Assembly (NCBI GenBank): GCA_022843605.1
Contig: JALHNI010000047.1
Coordinates: forward strand, 1-40,255
DNA from: Bryobacter sp.
Lineage (GTDB): Bacteria > Acidobacteriota > Terriglobia > Bryobacterales > Bryobacteraceae
DNA length: 40,255 nucleotides
Direction: 5' to 3'
Part shown: positions 1 to 8,918 of the stretch, in pieces
How positions within the stretch are numbered: position 1 is the stretch's first letter
Layout: each line of letters begins with the position of its first letter
The notes under the pieces: generated by a model
What the model was told of the DNA's origin: nothing
The model's input: only the letters and a program-made list of their open reading frames with translations
The model's database searches: none
Translations under genes and position numbers: made by a program

Positions 1-118
1 ACAGGTGGGTCGGCAATAAATGCCGTGTCGATGCCGATGCTGGTAAGGATTTTGAGGATTCAGGCGCAAAACGAGATTGGTTCTTGAATTGCAGTAGTCG
101 CGGGCGGGAGGGCAATTT

Positions 119-310
119 ATGCCTTTGTTAGATATTGTGGTCGTCTTGATTGTGGCTGGCGTGCTGATGTACCTGGTGAACCGTTACATTCCGATGGCGG
201 GAAGCATTAAGTCGATTCTGAACGCCGTTGTGGCGATCGCCTTGGTGGTTTGGGTATTGCAGGCCGTGGGGCTCTGGGGCGGAGTGAGCACTTTCCGCGT
301 CGGGCGATAA
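119..310 (+). CDS. Small hydrophobic membrane protein (Thivi_2564-like)
   Basis: A 63-residue protein that is almost entirely two hydrophobic helices, about residues 4-21 and 31-52. They are separated by a short polar turn with the pattern NRYIPM..SIK. The sequence matches the small bacterial family of two-TM proteins named after Thivi_2564, whose role is unknown. The ATG is well supported by a purine-rich Shine-Dalgarno sequence, GGGAGGG, at about 107-112. The gene stands alone and converges on gyrA, with a shared terminator between them. Family assignment is from the hydrophobic pattern and the NxYIPM-like turn. Inner-membrane location is inferred. Confidence 0.75.
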   Translation: MPLLDIVVVLIVAGVLMYLVNRYIPMAGSIKSILNAVVAIALVVWVLQAVGLWGGVSTFRVGR

Positions 311-334
311 ACGCTTTTTTCCGAAGCACAACAG

Positions 335-366
335 AAACGGGGCCCGCTGATGCGAGGCCCCGTTTT
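335..366. terminator. Bidirectional Rho-independent terminator
   Basis: A perfect 10-bp stem (AAACGGGGCC at 335-344 with GGCCCCGTTT at 356-365) encloses an 11-nt loop. On the plus strand it ends in TTTT, and on the minus strand the stem foot itself gives a short U tract. It sits between the convergent small membrane gene and gyrA and can serve both. Confidence 0.8.
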
Positions 367-385
367 CCATGGCGTATGGTGTCGG

Positions 386-2893
386 TTAGCTGACCGTCGG
401 CTCTTCGCCGCCCGGCTCTTCGCCTTCGGGGCTATCGGGAACCACCGACGCGGCGGAGACGCGGTCTTCGCCTTCCATCTTGACCAGCGTGACGCCCTGG
501 GTGGAGCGGCCCGCCTGGCGGATCTGGCCGGATTCGATGCGGATGATCTGCCCTTCCTTCGAGATGATCATCAGGTCGGTATTCTCCTGAACCTCGAGAA
601 TCTCAATCACCTTGCCCACCTTGGTGGTCGTCTTCATGTTGATGACGCCCTTGCCGCCGCGGGTTTGCATGCGGTAGTCCTTGGCCGGGGTACGTTTGCC
701 GAAGCCTCTCTCAGAGATAGAGAGCATCAAGCTATCGTCGCTGACGATGGCGGCGCCGACTAAGTGGTCGCCCTTGTCGAGCGTCATGGCGCGAACGCCG
801 CGGGCGGGACGGCCCATGGCCCGGACGTCATCTTCCTTGAAGCGAATGGCCATGCCTTCATGGGTCGCGAGGAAGATTTGCTGGCCACCGGAGGTGACGC
901 GGGCGGCGATGAGTTCGTCACCGTCGTCGAGGGCGCAGGCGATGATGCCGCGCTGCATCACGTTGTCGAACTCGGTGAGTTGGCAACGCTTGATGACGCC
1001 CTGCTTGGTGATCATGGCGATGAATTTGTCTTCGGTGAATTCCTTCACCGCGAGATAAGCCTTGGGCTCTTCGTCGGCCTGCAGGTTAATCAGGCCGTTG
1101 ATGTTTTTGCCCTTGCCGGCGGCGGCCAAATCCGGGATGTTGTAGACCTTCAGCCAGTAAACGCGCCCCTTATTCGTGAAGATGAGTAAGTAGCTATGCG
1201 TTGAGCAGATGATCAACTTGTCGATCACATCCTCGCCGCGGGCGCTCATACCGATACGGCCTTTGCCGCCGCGGGTCTGGCGGCGATAGGTGTCGACGGG
1301 CGTGCGCTTCAGATAGCCCCCGCGCGAGATGGTGACGGCGACGTCTTCCATCTGGATGAGGTCTTCGAGGGCGATTTCGCCCTCGTCTTCGACGATCTGG
1401 GTGCGCCGGTCGTCGCCGAAGTCCTTCTGGACTTCGCGCAGTTCCTTGATGACGACGCCGTTGAGCACCTTCTCGGAGCCGAGGATCTCGAGGTATCCAT
1501 TGATCTGGATCTGGATGGCTTCCAACTCTTCGATGATCTTGATCTGCTCCATGCCGGTGAGGCGCTGGAGTTGCAGTTCGATGATCGCTTGCGCCTGGCG
1601 TTCGCTGAAGTCGAAGGCGGCGATCAAGTTCTCGCGGGCTTCGCGCGGAATCTTGGCGGCGCGAATGATGCGGATCACTTCGTCTAAGTGATCGAGGGCT
1701 TTCTTAAAGCCGAGTAAGATGTGCTCGCGTTCGCGGGCTTTGCGGAGTAAGTAATCCGTGCGGCGGCGGACGACGTCGGTACGATGCTCCAGGAACAGCT
1801 TGAGGACGTCGCGCAGTCCCAACTCGCGCGGCTGACCATTGACGATGGCGAGCATGATGACGCCAAAGTTGGTCTGCATCTGAGTCTGCTTATAGAGCTG
1901 ATTCAGGATGATGTCGGGCTGTTCGCCGCGCTTCAGCTCCATGACGATGCGCATGCCTTCGCGGTCGCTCTCGTCGCGAATGTCGCTGATGCCGTCGATC
2001 TTCTTCTCGTTCACCAGGAAGGCGATGTTCTCGATCAGGCGCGCTTTGTTCACCTGGAAGGGCAGTTCGGTGACGATGATCGCTTCGCGTCCCTTGTCCA
2101 TCTTTTCAGTGAAGGCTTTGGCTCGCATCTTGATGGAGCCACGGCCGCCGGTGTAGGCGTTAGCGATGCCGTTGCGGCCGAGGATGAAGCCGCCGGTGGG
2201 GAAATCAGGGCCGGGAACGAGTTCCATCAGGCGGCTGAGGGGCGTGGTTGAGTCTTCGGCAAGGGCGATACAGGCTTCGACGACTTCGCGCAGGTTGTGC
2301 GGCGGAATGCGAGTGGCCATGCCCACGGCGATGCCTTCGGAACCATTGATGAGGAGGTTCGGTACCCGGGTGGGCAGGACCTCGGGCTCCATTTCGGTAT
2401 CGTCGTAGTTGGGCTTGAAATCGACGGTTTCTTTGTCGATGTCTTCAAGCAGGACAGCGGCAATCTTGGAGAGGCGCGCTTCGGTGTACCGCATGGCGGC
2501 CGGCGGATCGCCGTCGACGGAGCCGAAATTGCCTTGCCCGTCGACGAGCATGTAGCGCATCGAAAAGGGCTGCGCCATGCGGACGAGGGCGTCATAAACC
2601 GAACCATCGCCGTGGGGATGGAACTTGCCCAGCACTTCGCCAATGATCTTGGCGCACTTGCGGGTGGGGCGGTTGTAATTTAACCCCATCTCGCTCATTC
2701 CAAAGAGGATACGGCGGTGGACCGGCTTCAGGCCATCGCGGACGTCAGGCAGCGCGCGACCGATGATTACACTCATGGCGTAATCAAGGTACGAGCGCTT
2801 CATCTCGTCTTCGATGTTGATCGGAATCAGGTTCTTTCCGTCCGAATATGAGGGCGGAACGGGTGGATCTTGATTGTCGTTATTGTTGGCCAA
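386..2893 (-). CDS. gyrA: DNA gyrase subunit A
   Basis: The A subunit of gyrase carries out ATP-dependent negative supercoiling together with GyrB. At 835 residues it is near the usual length. The breakage-reunion domain starts with [21 protein letters not shown] (about residues 34-53) and holds the catalytic tyrosine Y136 in [10 protein letters not shown]. The GyrA box needed for DNA wrapping is QTRGGKG at 539-545, and a second copy of the motif lies at 743-749 in the C-terminal beta-pinwheel. The tail is acidic. In the quinolone-resistance region [17 protein letters not shown], the position equivalent to E. coli Ser83 is Gly97, while Asp87 is kept (D101). The start is a TTG: an in-frame stop lies four codons upstream, and the next ATG would remove conserved sequence. 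A GATAAT-like hexamer lies 8 nt before the TTG and no Shine-Dalgarno is visible. Confidence 0.97.
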   Translation of the reverse strand: MANNNDNQDPPVPPSYSDGKNLIPINIEDEMKRSYLDYAMSVIIGRALPDVRDGLKPVHRRILFGMSEMGLNYNRPTRKCAKIIGEVLGKFHPHGDGSVYDALVRMAQPFSMRYMLVDGQGNFGSVDGDPPAAMRYTEARLSKIAAVLLEDIDKETVDFKPNYDDTEMEPEVLPTRVPNLLINGSEGIAVGMATRIPPHNLREVVEACIALAEDSTTPLSRLMELVPGPDFPTGGFILGRNGIANAYTGGRGSIKMRAKAFTEKMDKGREAIIVTELPFQVNKARLIENIAFLVNEKKIDGISDIRDESDREGMRIVMELKRGEQPDIILNQLYKQTQMQTNFGVIMLAIVNGQPRELGLRDVLKLFLEHRTDVVRRRTDYLLRKAREREHILLGFKKALDHLDEVIRIIRAAKIPREARENLIAAFDFSERQAQAIIELQLQRLTGMEQIKIIEELEAIQIQINGYLEILGSEKVLNGVVIKELREVQKDFGDDRRTQIVEDEGEIALEDLIQMEDVAVTISRGGYLKRTPVDTYRRQTRGGKGRIGMSARGEDVIDKLIICSTHSYLLIFTNKGRVYWLKVYNIPDLAAAGKGKNINGLINLQADEEPKAYLAVKEFTEDKFIAMITKQGVIKRCQLTEFDNVMQRGIIACALDDGDELIAARVTSGGQQIFLATHEGMAIRFKEDDVRAMGRPARGVRAMTLDKGDHLVGAAIVSDDSLMLSISERGFGKRTPAKDYRMQTRGGKGVINMKTTTKVGKVIEILEVQENTDLMIISKEGQIIRIESGQIRQAGRSTQGVTLVKMEGEDRVSAASVVPDSPEGEEPGGEEPTVS

Positions 2894-2961
2894 GCTCTTA
2901 TATTATCAAGACCTTAGCCCCGCGTCCATTCTGAATGAGGGGAGAACAGCGGGAGAAGAGG

Positions 2962-3633
2962 CTAGCGGCGCAGCATCGGCTCGAGATAGCGCATCACGTA
3001 CGCCGCAACCTGCTCGTTGCCCTTGGCCGTGGGATGGATTCCGTCGGCCTGCATCGCGCCTGGGGCGGCGATTACGGTCTCGAGCAAGAAGGGAATTCGC
3101 GGCACCCGGTACTTGGTGGCGGTGTCGGCGAAAATTCGTTCGAAGTCGCGAATGTAGTCGCCCCCGTAGTTGGGGGGCAAGGTGATTCCGGCGATCAGCA
3201 CCTTGGCTCCGGCTTTGGTGAACTCCGCGACCATGGTTTCCATGTTTTCGCGGGTCTGCTTGATCGGCAGTCCCCGAAGGCCATCGTTGCCGCCGAGTTC
3301 CAGGATCACGATTTCAGGTTTCAGTTCGAGAGCGGCGGCGGTGCGGAATCGCCCGCCCATGGTGGTGTCACCGCTGATGCCCTGGTTCACGACGCGGTAG
3401 CGGTAGCCGCGCCGGTCAAGCAGTAGCTGCAGGTAGTCGGGGTAGGACTCGCCGGAATTCGCGCCGTAGCCAGCGGAGAGGCTATCGCCGAAGGCGACAA
3501 TAACAGGACGTGGGTCCACCGGCGCCGCGGGTGCAGCCACAACGGGGGCCTTGGGTGCGGCAGTCGGAACCTCCGGCTGGGTGCAAGCCGCCAAAAGCAG
3601 GATCGTTGCGAGGCAAAAGATCTGACGTTTCAT
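2962..3633 (-). CDS. SGNH/GDSL hydrolase lipoprotein, TesA-like arylesterase/thioesterase
   Basis: A 223-residue esterase of the SGNH superfamily, closest in pattern to TesA/arylesterase. It opens with a lipoprotein signal (MKRQIFCLATILLLAAC), with the lipobox LAAC placing the acylated cysteine at C17. A Pro/Ala linker follows to about residue 43. All four SGNH blocks are visible: GDSLSAGYG with nucleophile S52, ISGDTT with G89, GGND with N117, and DGIHP with D198 and H201. It should act on acyl esters in the envelope; the true substrate cannot be read from sequence. Its ATG overlaps the stop of the upstream oxidoreductase in an ATGA, so the two are translationally coupled. gyrA follows 68 nt downstream on the same strand. 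Confidence 0.9.
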   Translation of the reverse strand: MKRQIFCLATILLLAACTQPEVPTAAPKAPVVAAPAAPVDPRPVIVAFGDSLSAGYGANSGESYPDYLQLLLDRRGYRYRVVNQGISGDTTMGGRFRTAAALELKPEIVILELGGNDGLRGLPIKQTRENMETMVAEFTKAGAKVLIAGITLPPNYGGDYIRDFERIFADTATKYRVPRIPFLLETVIAAPGAMQADGIHPTAKGNEQVAAYVMRYLEPMLRR

Positions 3634-4640
3634 CGTTCCGGAGCTACGCGGACCAGCATCTTGCCGGTGTTGTCACCCTGAAGAATGCCCAGAAATGCCT
3701 GGGGTGCATTTGCCAGCCCGTCGACAAAAGTCTCCCTGTACTTCAGTTTACCCTCTCGTAGCCAGCCGCCCATCTCGATGAGGGCCTCCCGTGCTTGGTC
3801 GAGGTATTGCATCACCAGGAAGCCGCGCACCGTGGCTGTTTTCACCAGGATCTGCGACAGGTTGCGGGGGCCCAACTCCGGCTTTACATTGTTGTATTGC
3901 GAGATCTGGCCGCAGATGGCGATGCGGGCATTCGGATTGAGCAGGCCGAAGACGGCGTCCGTGATCGTTCCACCCACATTGTCGAAGTAGCAATCGATGC
4001 CTTTGGAGCAAAGGTCCTTGAGCTTGGCGTAGATGTCCGGCGCCGTTTTGTAGTTGAACGCCGAGTCGAACCCCAGTTCTTCGGTGAGCCACTTCACCTT
4101 CGCATCGGTTCCGGCGATTCCCACTACCTGGCAACCCTTCAGCCGGGCGATCTGGCCGACGATGGAACCGACGGCGCCTGCCGCACCCGAGACAACCACT
4201 GTTTCTCCGCGCTTGGGCTTGCAGATATCCAGCAGGCCGAAATACGCAGTGAGACCGGGCATGCCCATCACGCTGAGGGCCGCTGACAGGGGACCCGCGG
4301 CGGGATCCAGTTTGCGAAGTTGCTTGGCGGGGGCGATGCCGTATTTTTGCCACCCCAGAAAACCTTCTACGTAGTCGCCGTAGGAAAGGCTGGGATCGTT
4401 CGAACGCAAGACTCGGCCGACGACGCCGCCCACCATGACGTCACCGATTTGCATCGGGGCGGCGTAGCTCTTGCCCTCACTCATGCGCCCTCGCATGTAG
4501 GGATCGACGGAGAGATAGATTACTTCAACGAGGGCTTCGCCCTCCTTCAGTTCTGGCAGTTCGGTTTGGACGACGCGAAAGTCAGAAAGCTTAGGAAAGC
4601 CCACCGGACGCGCGGCCAGCAGGACCTGAGTATTTTGCAT
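3630..4640 (-). CDS. NADP-dependent MDR oxidoreductase (CurA/leukotriene B4 dehydrogenase type)
   Basis: A 336-residue zinc-independent medium-chain reductase. The N-terminal GroES-like fold has the family hallmark LSVDPYMRGRM (about residues 45-55). The Rossmann part carries SGAAGAVGSIVGQIARLKG (about 150-170) for NADP(H). The motif DCYFDNVGG is typical of the double-bond/2-alkenal reductase (PTGR/CurA) branch. Family members reduce alpha,beta-unsaturated ketones or aldehydes; the substrate here is unknown. No structural-zinc cysteine cluster is seen, as expected for this branch. It lies 12 nt downstream of the rodZ-like gene and overlaps the esterase by 4 nt, suggesting one minus-strand transcription unit. 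Confidence 0.9.
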   Translation of the reverse strand: MQNTQVLLAARPVGFPKLSDFRVVQTELPELKEGEALVEVIYLSVDPYMRGRMSEGKSYAAPMQIGDVMVGGVVGRVLRSNDPSLSYGDYVEGFLGWQKYGIAPAKQLRKLDPAAGPLSAALSVMGMPGLTAYFGLLDICKPKRGETVVVSGAAGAVGSIVGQIARLKGCQVVGIAGTDAKVKWLTEELGFDSAFNYKTAPDIYAKLKDLCSKGIDCYFDNVGGTITDAVFGLLNPNARIAICGQISQYNNVKPELGPRNLSQILVKTATVRGFLVMQYLDQAREALIEMGGWLREGKLKYRETFVDGLANAPQAFLGILQGDNTGKMLVRVAPER

Positions 4641-4652
4641 GAAAGGTTGAGT

Positions 4653-5570
4653 CTAGTCGGTAGAGGAGGTCGCTTGAGCAGGTTTCACGCCCTCGGTGGG
4701 CTCGACTGCTTTGGGCTTGGGGGCGGGTTGCCGAACCTGGTAATTTTCGGTATCGAAAACCACCGTACGCACCTCGCCGCTGGAGCCGAGGCCGGGTAGC
4801 GGCTTGCCATTCTGTTTCACTTCGATGCCACCGGCGTTGCCGGTGAGAAGCTCGGCGTTGCTGGCGTTCTGAATGGCCTGGGATTGGCCCGGCTCGATCA
4901 GGCCCATGTAGATGTTTTTGCCGTCCGCCACCAGCTTGATCCAGGTTTGTTCGCGGGCGCTGATGACGATTTGGAGGCGGCCAGAACCGAGGTCGGTGGC
5001 TTGAACGACGGCGGTACCGACTTCAGTGGAGGTGGCCGGCGCGGGTTGGTTACTGGCCGGGATTGCGGCCGGTTTTGCGGCGGGTGCGGCTTCTGTGGCC
5101 GCTACGGGAACGGGGCTTTCGATCGATGCCCGGCGAGTCGCCAGGTACGAAACAGAGCCAATCAACAAGAGAGCGGCGACGGCCAGCCAACGCTTGGAGG
5201 TACGGGCCTCTTCGAAAATGGCGGCGGTGGAGATGGACGGGAGCGCCGGTTCTGGACGCGGCGCGGAGGCCACGATCGACGGCACCGGGACTGACGCCAC
5301 GGTATCCAGTGATCCAGACGGTTCGGTGGCTTCCACGACCGGGAGGTCCCGGCGCAAATTGACGGTGATTTCCTCGGCGGAAATCCCCAGGTATTCCGCA
5401 TACTGGCGGACGAAGCTGCGGTAAAAAAAATCCTGGGGGAGAGTGCGGGTGTCCTCGGTCTCGATCGCTTCCAGGTACCGCGCACTGATGCGCGTCTCTC
5501 GCGCGATGTCGGCCAGGGGGATACCCAACCGTTCCCGTTCCTGACGTAGTTTTTGGCCTATTGATGCCAT
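4653..5570 (-). CDS. RodZ-like cytoskeletal/transcription-factor-like membrane protein
   Basis: A 305-residue protein with the RodZ architecture. It has an N-terminal HTH of XRE type (residues 4-70, beginning IGQKLRQERERLGIPLADIA), a Pro/Ala-rich cytoplasmic linker, a single TM segment at about 128-145 (WLAVAALLLIGSVSYLA), a Pro/Ala-rich periplasmic stalk, and a C-terminal DUF4115 beta domain at about 197-275 (WIKLVADGKNIYMGLIEPG). RodZ links MreB to the elongasome and sets rod shape. No mre genes lie in this window, so the role is assigned from domain order only. It is transcribed divergently from the GT2 gene. Confidence 0.85.
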   Translation of the reverse strand: MASIGQKLRQERERLGIPLADIARETRISARYLEAIETEDTRTLPQDFFYRSFVRQYAEYLGISAEEITVNLRRDLPVVEATEPSGSLDTVASVPVPSIVASAPRPEPALPSISTAAIFEEARTSKRWLAVAALLLIGSVSYLATRRASIESPVPVAATEAAPAAKPAAIPASNQPAPATSTEVGTAVVQATDLGSGRLQIVISAREQTWIKLVADGKNIYMGLIEPGQSQAIQNASNAELLTGNAGGIEVKQNGKPLPGLGSSGEVRTVVFDTENYQVRQPAPKPKAVEPTEGVKPAQATSSTD

Positions 5571-5596
5571 AGTGCTATTACTTTCTATCTAATCGT

Positions 5597-5640
5597 TATA
5601 ATAACCCATGTTGAGATTCATCCACCCCCACATGTGGATG
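5597..5640 (+). promoter_or_regulatory. Candidate -10 element and hairpin in the rodZ/GT2 divergent region
   Basis: A consensus TATAAT sits at 5597-5602 without a convincing -35. Downstream, CATCCAC (5619-5625) and GTGGATG (5634-5640) form a 7-bp stem with an 8-nt loop in what would be the leader of the glycosyltransferase gene. The region is short and AT-rich compared with the flanking coding DNA. Assignment to either divergent gene is tentative. Confidence 0.3.
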
Positions 5641-5671
5641 TAAAAAGCTGGGTTGTGAAGATTTTTACCTC

Positions 5672-6691
5672 ATGATCTCCGTCGTAATTGTAAATTGGAA
5701 CCGGCGGGAGCTATTGCGTGCCGCATTCGAGTCGCTCGCTGCCCAGCACGGTGTCGACTTCGAGGTGATCGTCGTGGACAACGGATCAAGCGATGGATCT
5801 GTGGAAATGATCGACAGTTTTGCCACTCGGTTTCCGCTCCGCCTGATCCGCAATCGCGAGAACCGGGGCTTCTGCGCGGCCAACAACCAGGGGATTGCCG
5901 TCGCGCGGGGCAAATTCGTCGCCCTGCTGAACAATGACGCCGAGGCGGATCCAGACTGGCTGAGTGTACTGCTGCGGGCGGGCGAGGAACGTTCCGAGAT
6001 CGGCATGGTGGCCTCCAAGATTCTGGTGCACGAAGATCCTCGCCGGATCGACAAGGTGGGCCATCTGATCTATCCCGACGGACAGAATCGGGGGCGGGGA
6101 AGCGGCGAAGTGGATCGCGGCCAGTATGACCAAACGACGGACTGTCTGTGGCCGGACGGCTGTGCCGCGCTCTACCGCAAGGCGATGCTGGACGAGATCG
6201 GCGGCTTTGACGAAGACTTCTTCGCCTATGCCGACGACGCCGAACTGGGGTTGCGCGGCAGGATTGCCGGTTGGGACTGTGTCTATGCGCCGGGCGCGCG
6301 GGTCCGGCATCATCGCGGCACGACGCTTGGTTTGGCGTCGGTTCGGCGGTTGGTGTTGATCGAGCGCAATCGTGTGTTGCTGGCCGCCAAGCTCTTTCCG
6401 TGGCGCCTCCTGCTCCTCAATCCGTTCTACTATCTGCTACGCTTATCAGCGGGTGTCGCCGCAGGCGTCCGGGGCGAAGGCGAGACGAAGCGCTACCCGG
6501 GCTTGAGCGGCAAGTTGCGCATGGGCTGGGCCCTGTTGCGCGGTGATTGTGCGGCACTTTGGATGTTGCCACGCATCCTGTCCAAAAGAAAGGAGATAGC
6601 GCGATTTCGAAAGCGAAGCGACGCCGAAGTTCTCGAACTCCTGCGACGGTACCGCATCTCCCTGAAGGAGATCAGCTCGCAGGCCGTATAG
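5672..6691 (+). CDS. Family 2 glycosyltransferase
   Basis: A 339-residue GT2 enzyme. The GT-A fold begins at residue 2 (ISVVIVNWNRRELL), with nucleotide-binding DNGSSDGS (36-43), the metal-binding NNDAE cluster at about 87-91, and the acceptor-side FDEDFFAYADDAELGLR around residue 190. The last about 110 residues form a hydrophobic then basic tail, typical of rhamnosyl-type transferases associated with the inner membrane. It probably adds a sugar to a lipid-linked or surface glycan; donor and acceptor are unknown. The next two genes are methyltransferases, suggesting a small glycan-modification cluster. Confidence 0.88.
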   Translation: MISVVIVNWNRRELLRAAFESLAAQHGVDFEVIVVDNGSSDGSVEMIDSFATRFPLRLIRNRENRGFCAANNQGIAVARGKFVALLNNDAEADPDWLSVLLRAGEERSEIGMVASKILVHEDPRRIDKVGHLIYPDGQNRGRGSGEVDRGQYDQTTDCLWPDGCAALYRKAMLDEIGGFDEDFFAYADDAELGLRGRIAGWDCVYAPGARVRHHRGTTLGLASVRRLVLIERNRVLLAAKLFPWRLLLLNPFYYLLRLSAGVAAGVRGEGETKRYPGLSGKLRMGWALLRGDCAALWMLPRILSKRKEIARFRKRSDAEVLELLRRYRISLKEISSQAV

Positions 6692-6726
6692 CGAGTCCGG
6701 AATTGCCCCCGGCCGCGAAGCTGGAG

Positions 6727-7773
6727 GTGCGCGAAGCGCCGATTCCGGCACCCGAGGCCGTCCCCTGCAAGCTGGAGCCACCCTCCCCGAAAACGGATGC
6801 CCGCGCCGCAGCAACAGCCTGCCCGGCTTGCGGCGACTCTTGTGTTCGGACCCTCTTTAGCGGCTCCGACCGGCTCTACAACACGACGGACAAGATCTTC
6901 TACGTCGTCGAGTGCGTCCGCTGCCGGCTGATCCGGCTCGATCCGCAGCCCTCCCCCGAAGAGCTCCGTCATTTTTACCCCGAGAAATATTGGTTCGAGC
7001 CAGAGCCGGGATCAGTCTCGCAGATCACGGAAGCCTACCGCCGGTTTGTCATCCGCGATCACGTCAATTTTGCGCTGAATGCTCTCCGCCAAGTGGGTCC
7101 GCTGAACGGGCGGCAGCCAGTATTGTTGGATGTCGGCTGCGGCGGGGGACTCTTTACCCATTTCGTCCAGCGAGCGGGTTTTCCGGTTTTGGGCCTCGAC
7201 TTCTCGATCGATGCCGCCCGCGTAGCTTGGCGGGCGAACCAGGTGCCGGCATTCGTTGGCACGCTCACCCAGGCTCCCCTCGCGCGAGGCAGTTGCGGTG
7301 TCGTGACCATGTTTCATGTTCTGGAGCACCTGTACGATCCCGCGGCATATCTGGAATCGGCATACGAACTGCTTCATCCCGAAGGGCGTCTCATTATTCA
7401 GGTGCCGAACGCGGCGTGCCTGCAATTCCTTCTGCTCGGCGAACACTGGAGCGGGCTCGACGTGCCGCGGCATCTGTGGGACTTCCGCCCGGATGACCTG
7501 GAAGTGTTGCTTGACCGCTGCGGCTTCGAGAGCGTCCGTGCCAAGCACTTTAACCTGCGCGACAATCCGGCTGGCATGGCGACATCCATCGCCCCCGGGC
7601 TGGACCCGATGTCGCGCCTGATCCGGGGCGTGAAGGAGTCTCCAGCGCAACGCCTAGCGAAGAACCTGACGTACTTTGGCCTCACCGTCGCCTGCCTGCC
7701 GTTCACTTTGCTGGAGGCTGCCTGCCGCGCCGGGTCCAGCATCATGATGGAAGCTCGCAAGAAACCCCGATGA
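6727..7773 (+). CDS. Class I SAM-dependent methyltransferase with N-terminal zinc ribbon
   Basis: A methyltransferase of about 348 residues if begun at the GTG at 6727. The same frame is open back to 6547, but that would overlap the glycosyltransferase by 145 nt. A TTG at 6703 is another option, so the start is uncertain. A four-cysteine zinc ribbon (CPACGDSC and CVRC, about residues 32-35 and 63-66) precedes a PEEL..FYPEKYW linker. The Rossmann core follows, with motif I VLLDVGCGGGLF and the later HVLEHLYDP. This architecture is common for methyltransferases in sugar and surface-polysaccharide clusters. Its stop overlaps the next methyltransferase in an ATGA. Substrate unknown; the GT2 neighbour suggests a glycan. 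Confidence 0.85.
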   Translation: MREAPIPAPEAVPCKLEPPSPKTDARAAATACPACGDSCVRTLFSGSDRLYNTTDKIFYVVECVRCRLIRLDPQPSPEELRHFYPEKYWFEPEPGSVSQITEAYRRFVIRDHVNFALNALRQVGPLNGRQPVLLDVGCGGGLFTHFVQRAGFPVLGLDFSIDAARVAWRANQVPAFVGTLTQAPLARGSCGVVTMFHVLEHLYDPAAYLESAYELLHPEGRLIIQVPNAACLQFLLLGEHWSGLDVPRHLWDFRPDDLEVLLDRCGFESVRAKHFNLRDNPAGMATSIAPGLDPMSRLIRGVKESPAQRLAKNLTYFGLTVACLPFTLLEAACRAGSSIMMEARKKPR

Positions 7774-8465
7774 TCTACGCGCGCGTGCAGTCCTGGCTGC
7801 CGGGCTGGCTGTACCGGTATCTGCTGCATTTCGACACGGTGCTCGAAGTGAGTGTTCGCGACTTTGCGGCGACGATTCCGGCGGGCACCCGCGTGTTGGA
7901 CGCCGGCGCCGGCGAGGCGCGGCATGGGCGCTATTTTGCTGGACACCTGTACACACCTGTGGACCTGGCGATTGGCGATACCACGTGGGACTATACCCAG
8001 ATCCAGGCGTTGGCCGACCTGACTGCACTGCCTTTTCGCTCAAACGCGTTTCGGGCCGCCCTCAACATCGTCACGCTGGAGCACGTGCGCGAGCCGCAAC
8101 AGGTGATCGGCGAACTGGCAAGGGTGTTGGAACCCGGTGGACGGGTGCTGTTGGTGGTGCCGCACGAATGGGAAGTCCACCAGGCGCCGCACGACTTCTT
8201 CCGCTACACCCGCTACGGCCTGAGGCACCTCCTTGACCAAGCAGGCCTCGAAGTGGAAAGGCTCGATCCGGTGGGCGGCTATTTCCGGTTAATGTCGCGC
8301 CGGCTGTTAAATGGCTTGCAGTTCTTCCCAGGGTGGGCCTTTCCGTTGGCCGCCTTGTTTCTCGCGCTGCCTGCGCTACTGCTGCCGCTGCTCGATGGCT
8401 TGGACAAGGAAAAGAACTTCACCCTGGGCTATGTCTGCGTGGCTCGGAAGCCTGAAGCAGCGTGA
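7770..8465 (+). CDS. Class I SAM-dependent methyltransferase (Methyltransf_11 type)
   Basis: A 231-residue methyltransferase. Motif I is VLDAGAGEARHG (about 42-53) and the post-I aspartate lies in TPVDLA. NIVTLEHVREPQQVIGELARVLEPGG is the usual motif II-III stretch. PHDFFRYTRYGL is typical of this subfamily. The C-terminus carries a hydrophobic segment (about residues 184-211), suggesting membrane association. It is translationally coupled to the preceding zinc-ribbon methyltransferase by a 4-nt overlap. Substrate unknown. Confidence 0.85.
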   Translation: MIYARVQSWLPGWLYRYLLHFDTVLEVSVRDFAATIPAGTRVLDAGAGEARHGRYFAGHLYTPVDLAIGDTTWDYTQIQALADLTALPFRSNAFRAALNIVTLEHVREPQQVIGELARVLEPGGRVLLVVPHEWEVHQAPHDFFRYTRYGLRHLLDQAGLEVERLDPVGGYFRLMSRRLLNGLQFFPGWAFPLAALFLALPALLLPLLDGLDKEKNFTLGYVCVARKPEAA

Positions 8466-8490
8466 ACCCGCACGCTGGAAGTTAGAAGCC

Positions 8491-8826
8491 TCAGCTCTTG
8501 GCTTTTGGGGGAACGTAGCCGGGAGGGAACGAGGAGCCTTCGCCGAAGAAGTAGTTTTCCATCTGCTGCAGCAGGAATTCCTGCGCCTCTTTGGTGCCCA
8601 GATTCAGGCGGTACTCGTTCATGATCATCTTCATCTGCTCCATCCAGAGCTTCCACGCTTCCTTTGAAACGCTGTCGTAGATGCGTTGGCCAAGCGGATG
8701 ATTCTCGAAGGGGATCTCGTCCATGCCGTACATTTCGCGACCGAACTTGATGCACATCACGCGTCGCCCTGTACGGTTCGGCTCCTCCTGAAGAAATGCG
8801 CCTGTTGACCCTGCCGAACAACCCAT
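8491..8826 (-). CDS. Fe(2+)-trafficking / oxidative-damage protection protein, YggX family
   Basis: Matches YggX through CIKFGRE, the HPLGQRIYDSVSKEAWKLW block and the INEYRLNLG-like MNEYRLNLG stretch. The conserved N-terminal cysteine is kept. YggX proteins are about 90 residues and help protect Fe-S clusters. The start is debatable. An ATG at 8757 would give 88 residues but begins inside the conserved R-x-V-x-C motif. The ATG at 8826 has a strong AGGAGAGAG Shine-Dalgarno at good spacing and gives 111 residues with a 23-residue Gly/Ser-rich extension. I prefer 8826. It converges with the methyltransferase gene and is divergent from the O-methyltransferase. Confidence 0.88.
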   Translation of the reverse strand: MGCSAGSTGAFLQEEPNRTGRRVMCIKFGREMYGMDEIPFENHPLGQRIYDSVSKEAWKLWMEQMKMIMNEYRLNLGTKEAQEFLLQQMENYFFGEGSSFPPGYVPPKAKS

Positions 8827-8918
8827 ATTTTCACTCTCTCCTGTAGATTCCAGGATAGCCTAGTCATCCCCGGCGGGCATGTTACGCTGTTTCGGAAACG
8901 CGACCGGGAGGAAATCGA

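Noticed and set aside
755..768. GACTAAGTGG resembling half of the REP-like palindrome
   Set aside because: It is coding sequence of gyrA and matches only one arm.
6547..6726. Upstream extension of the zinc-ribbon methyltransferase
   Set aside because: It would overlap the convincing C-terminus of the GT2 gene by 145 nt and encodes a low-complexity Arg/Pro stretch.
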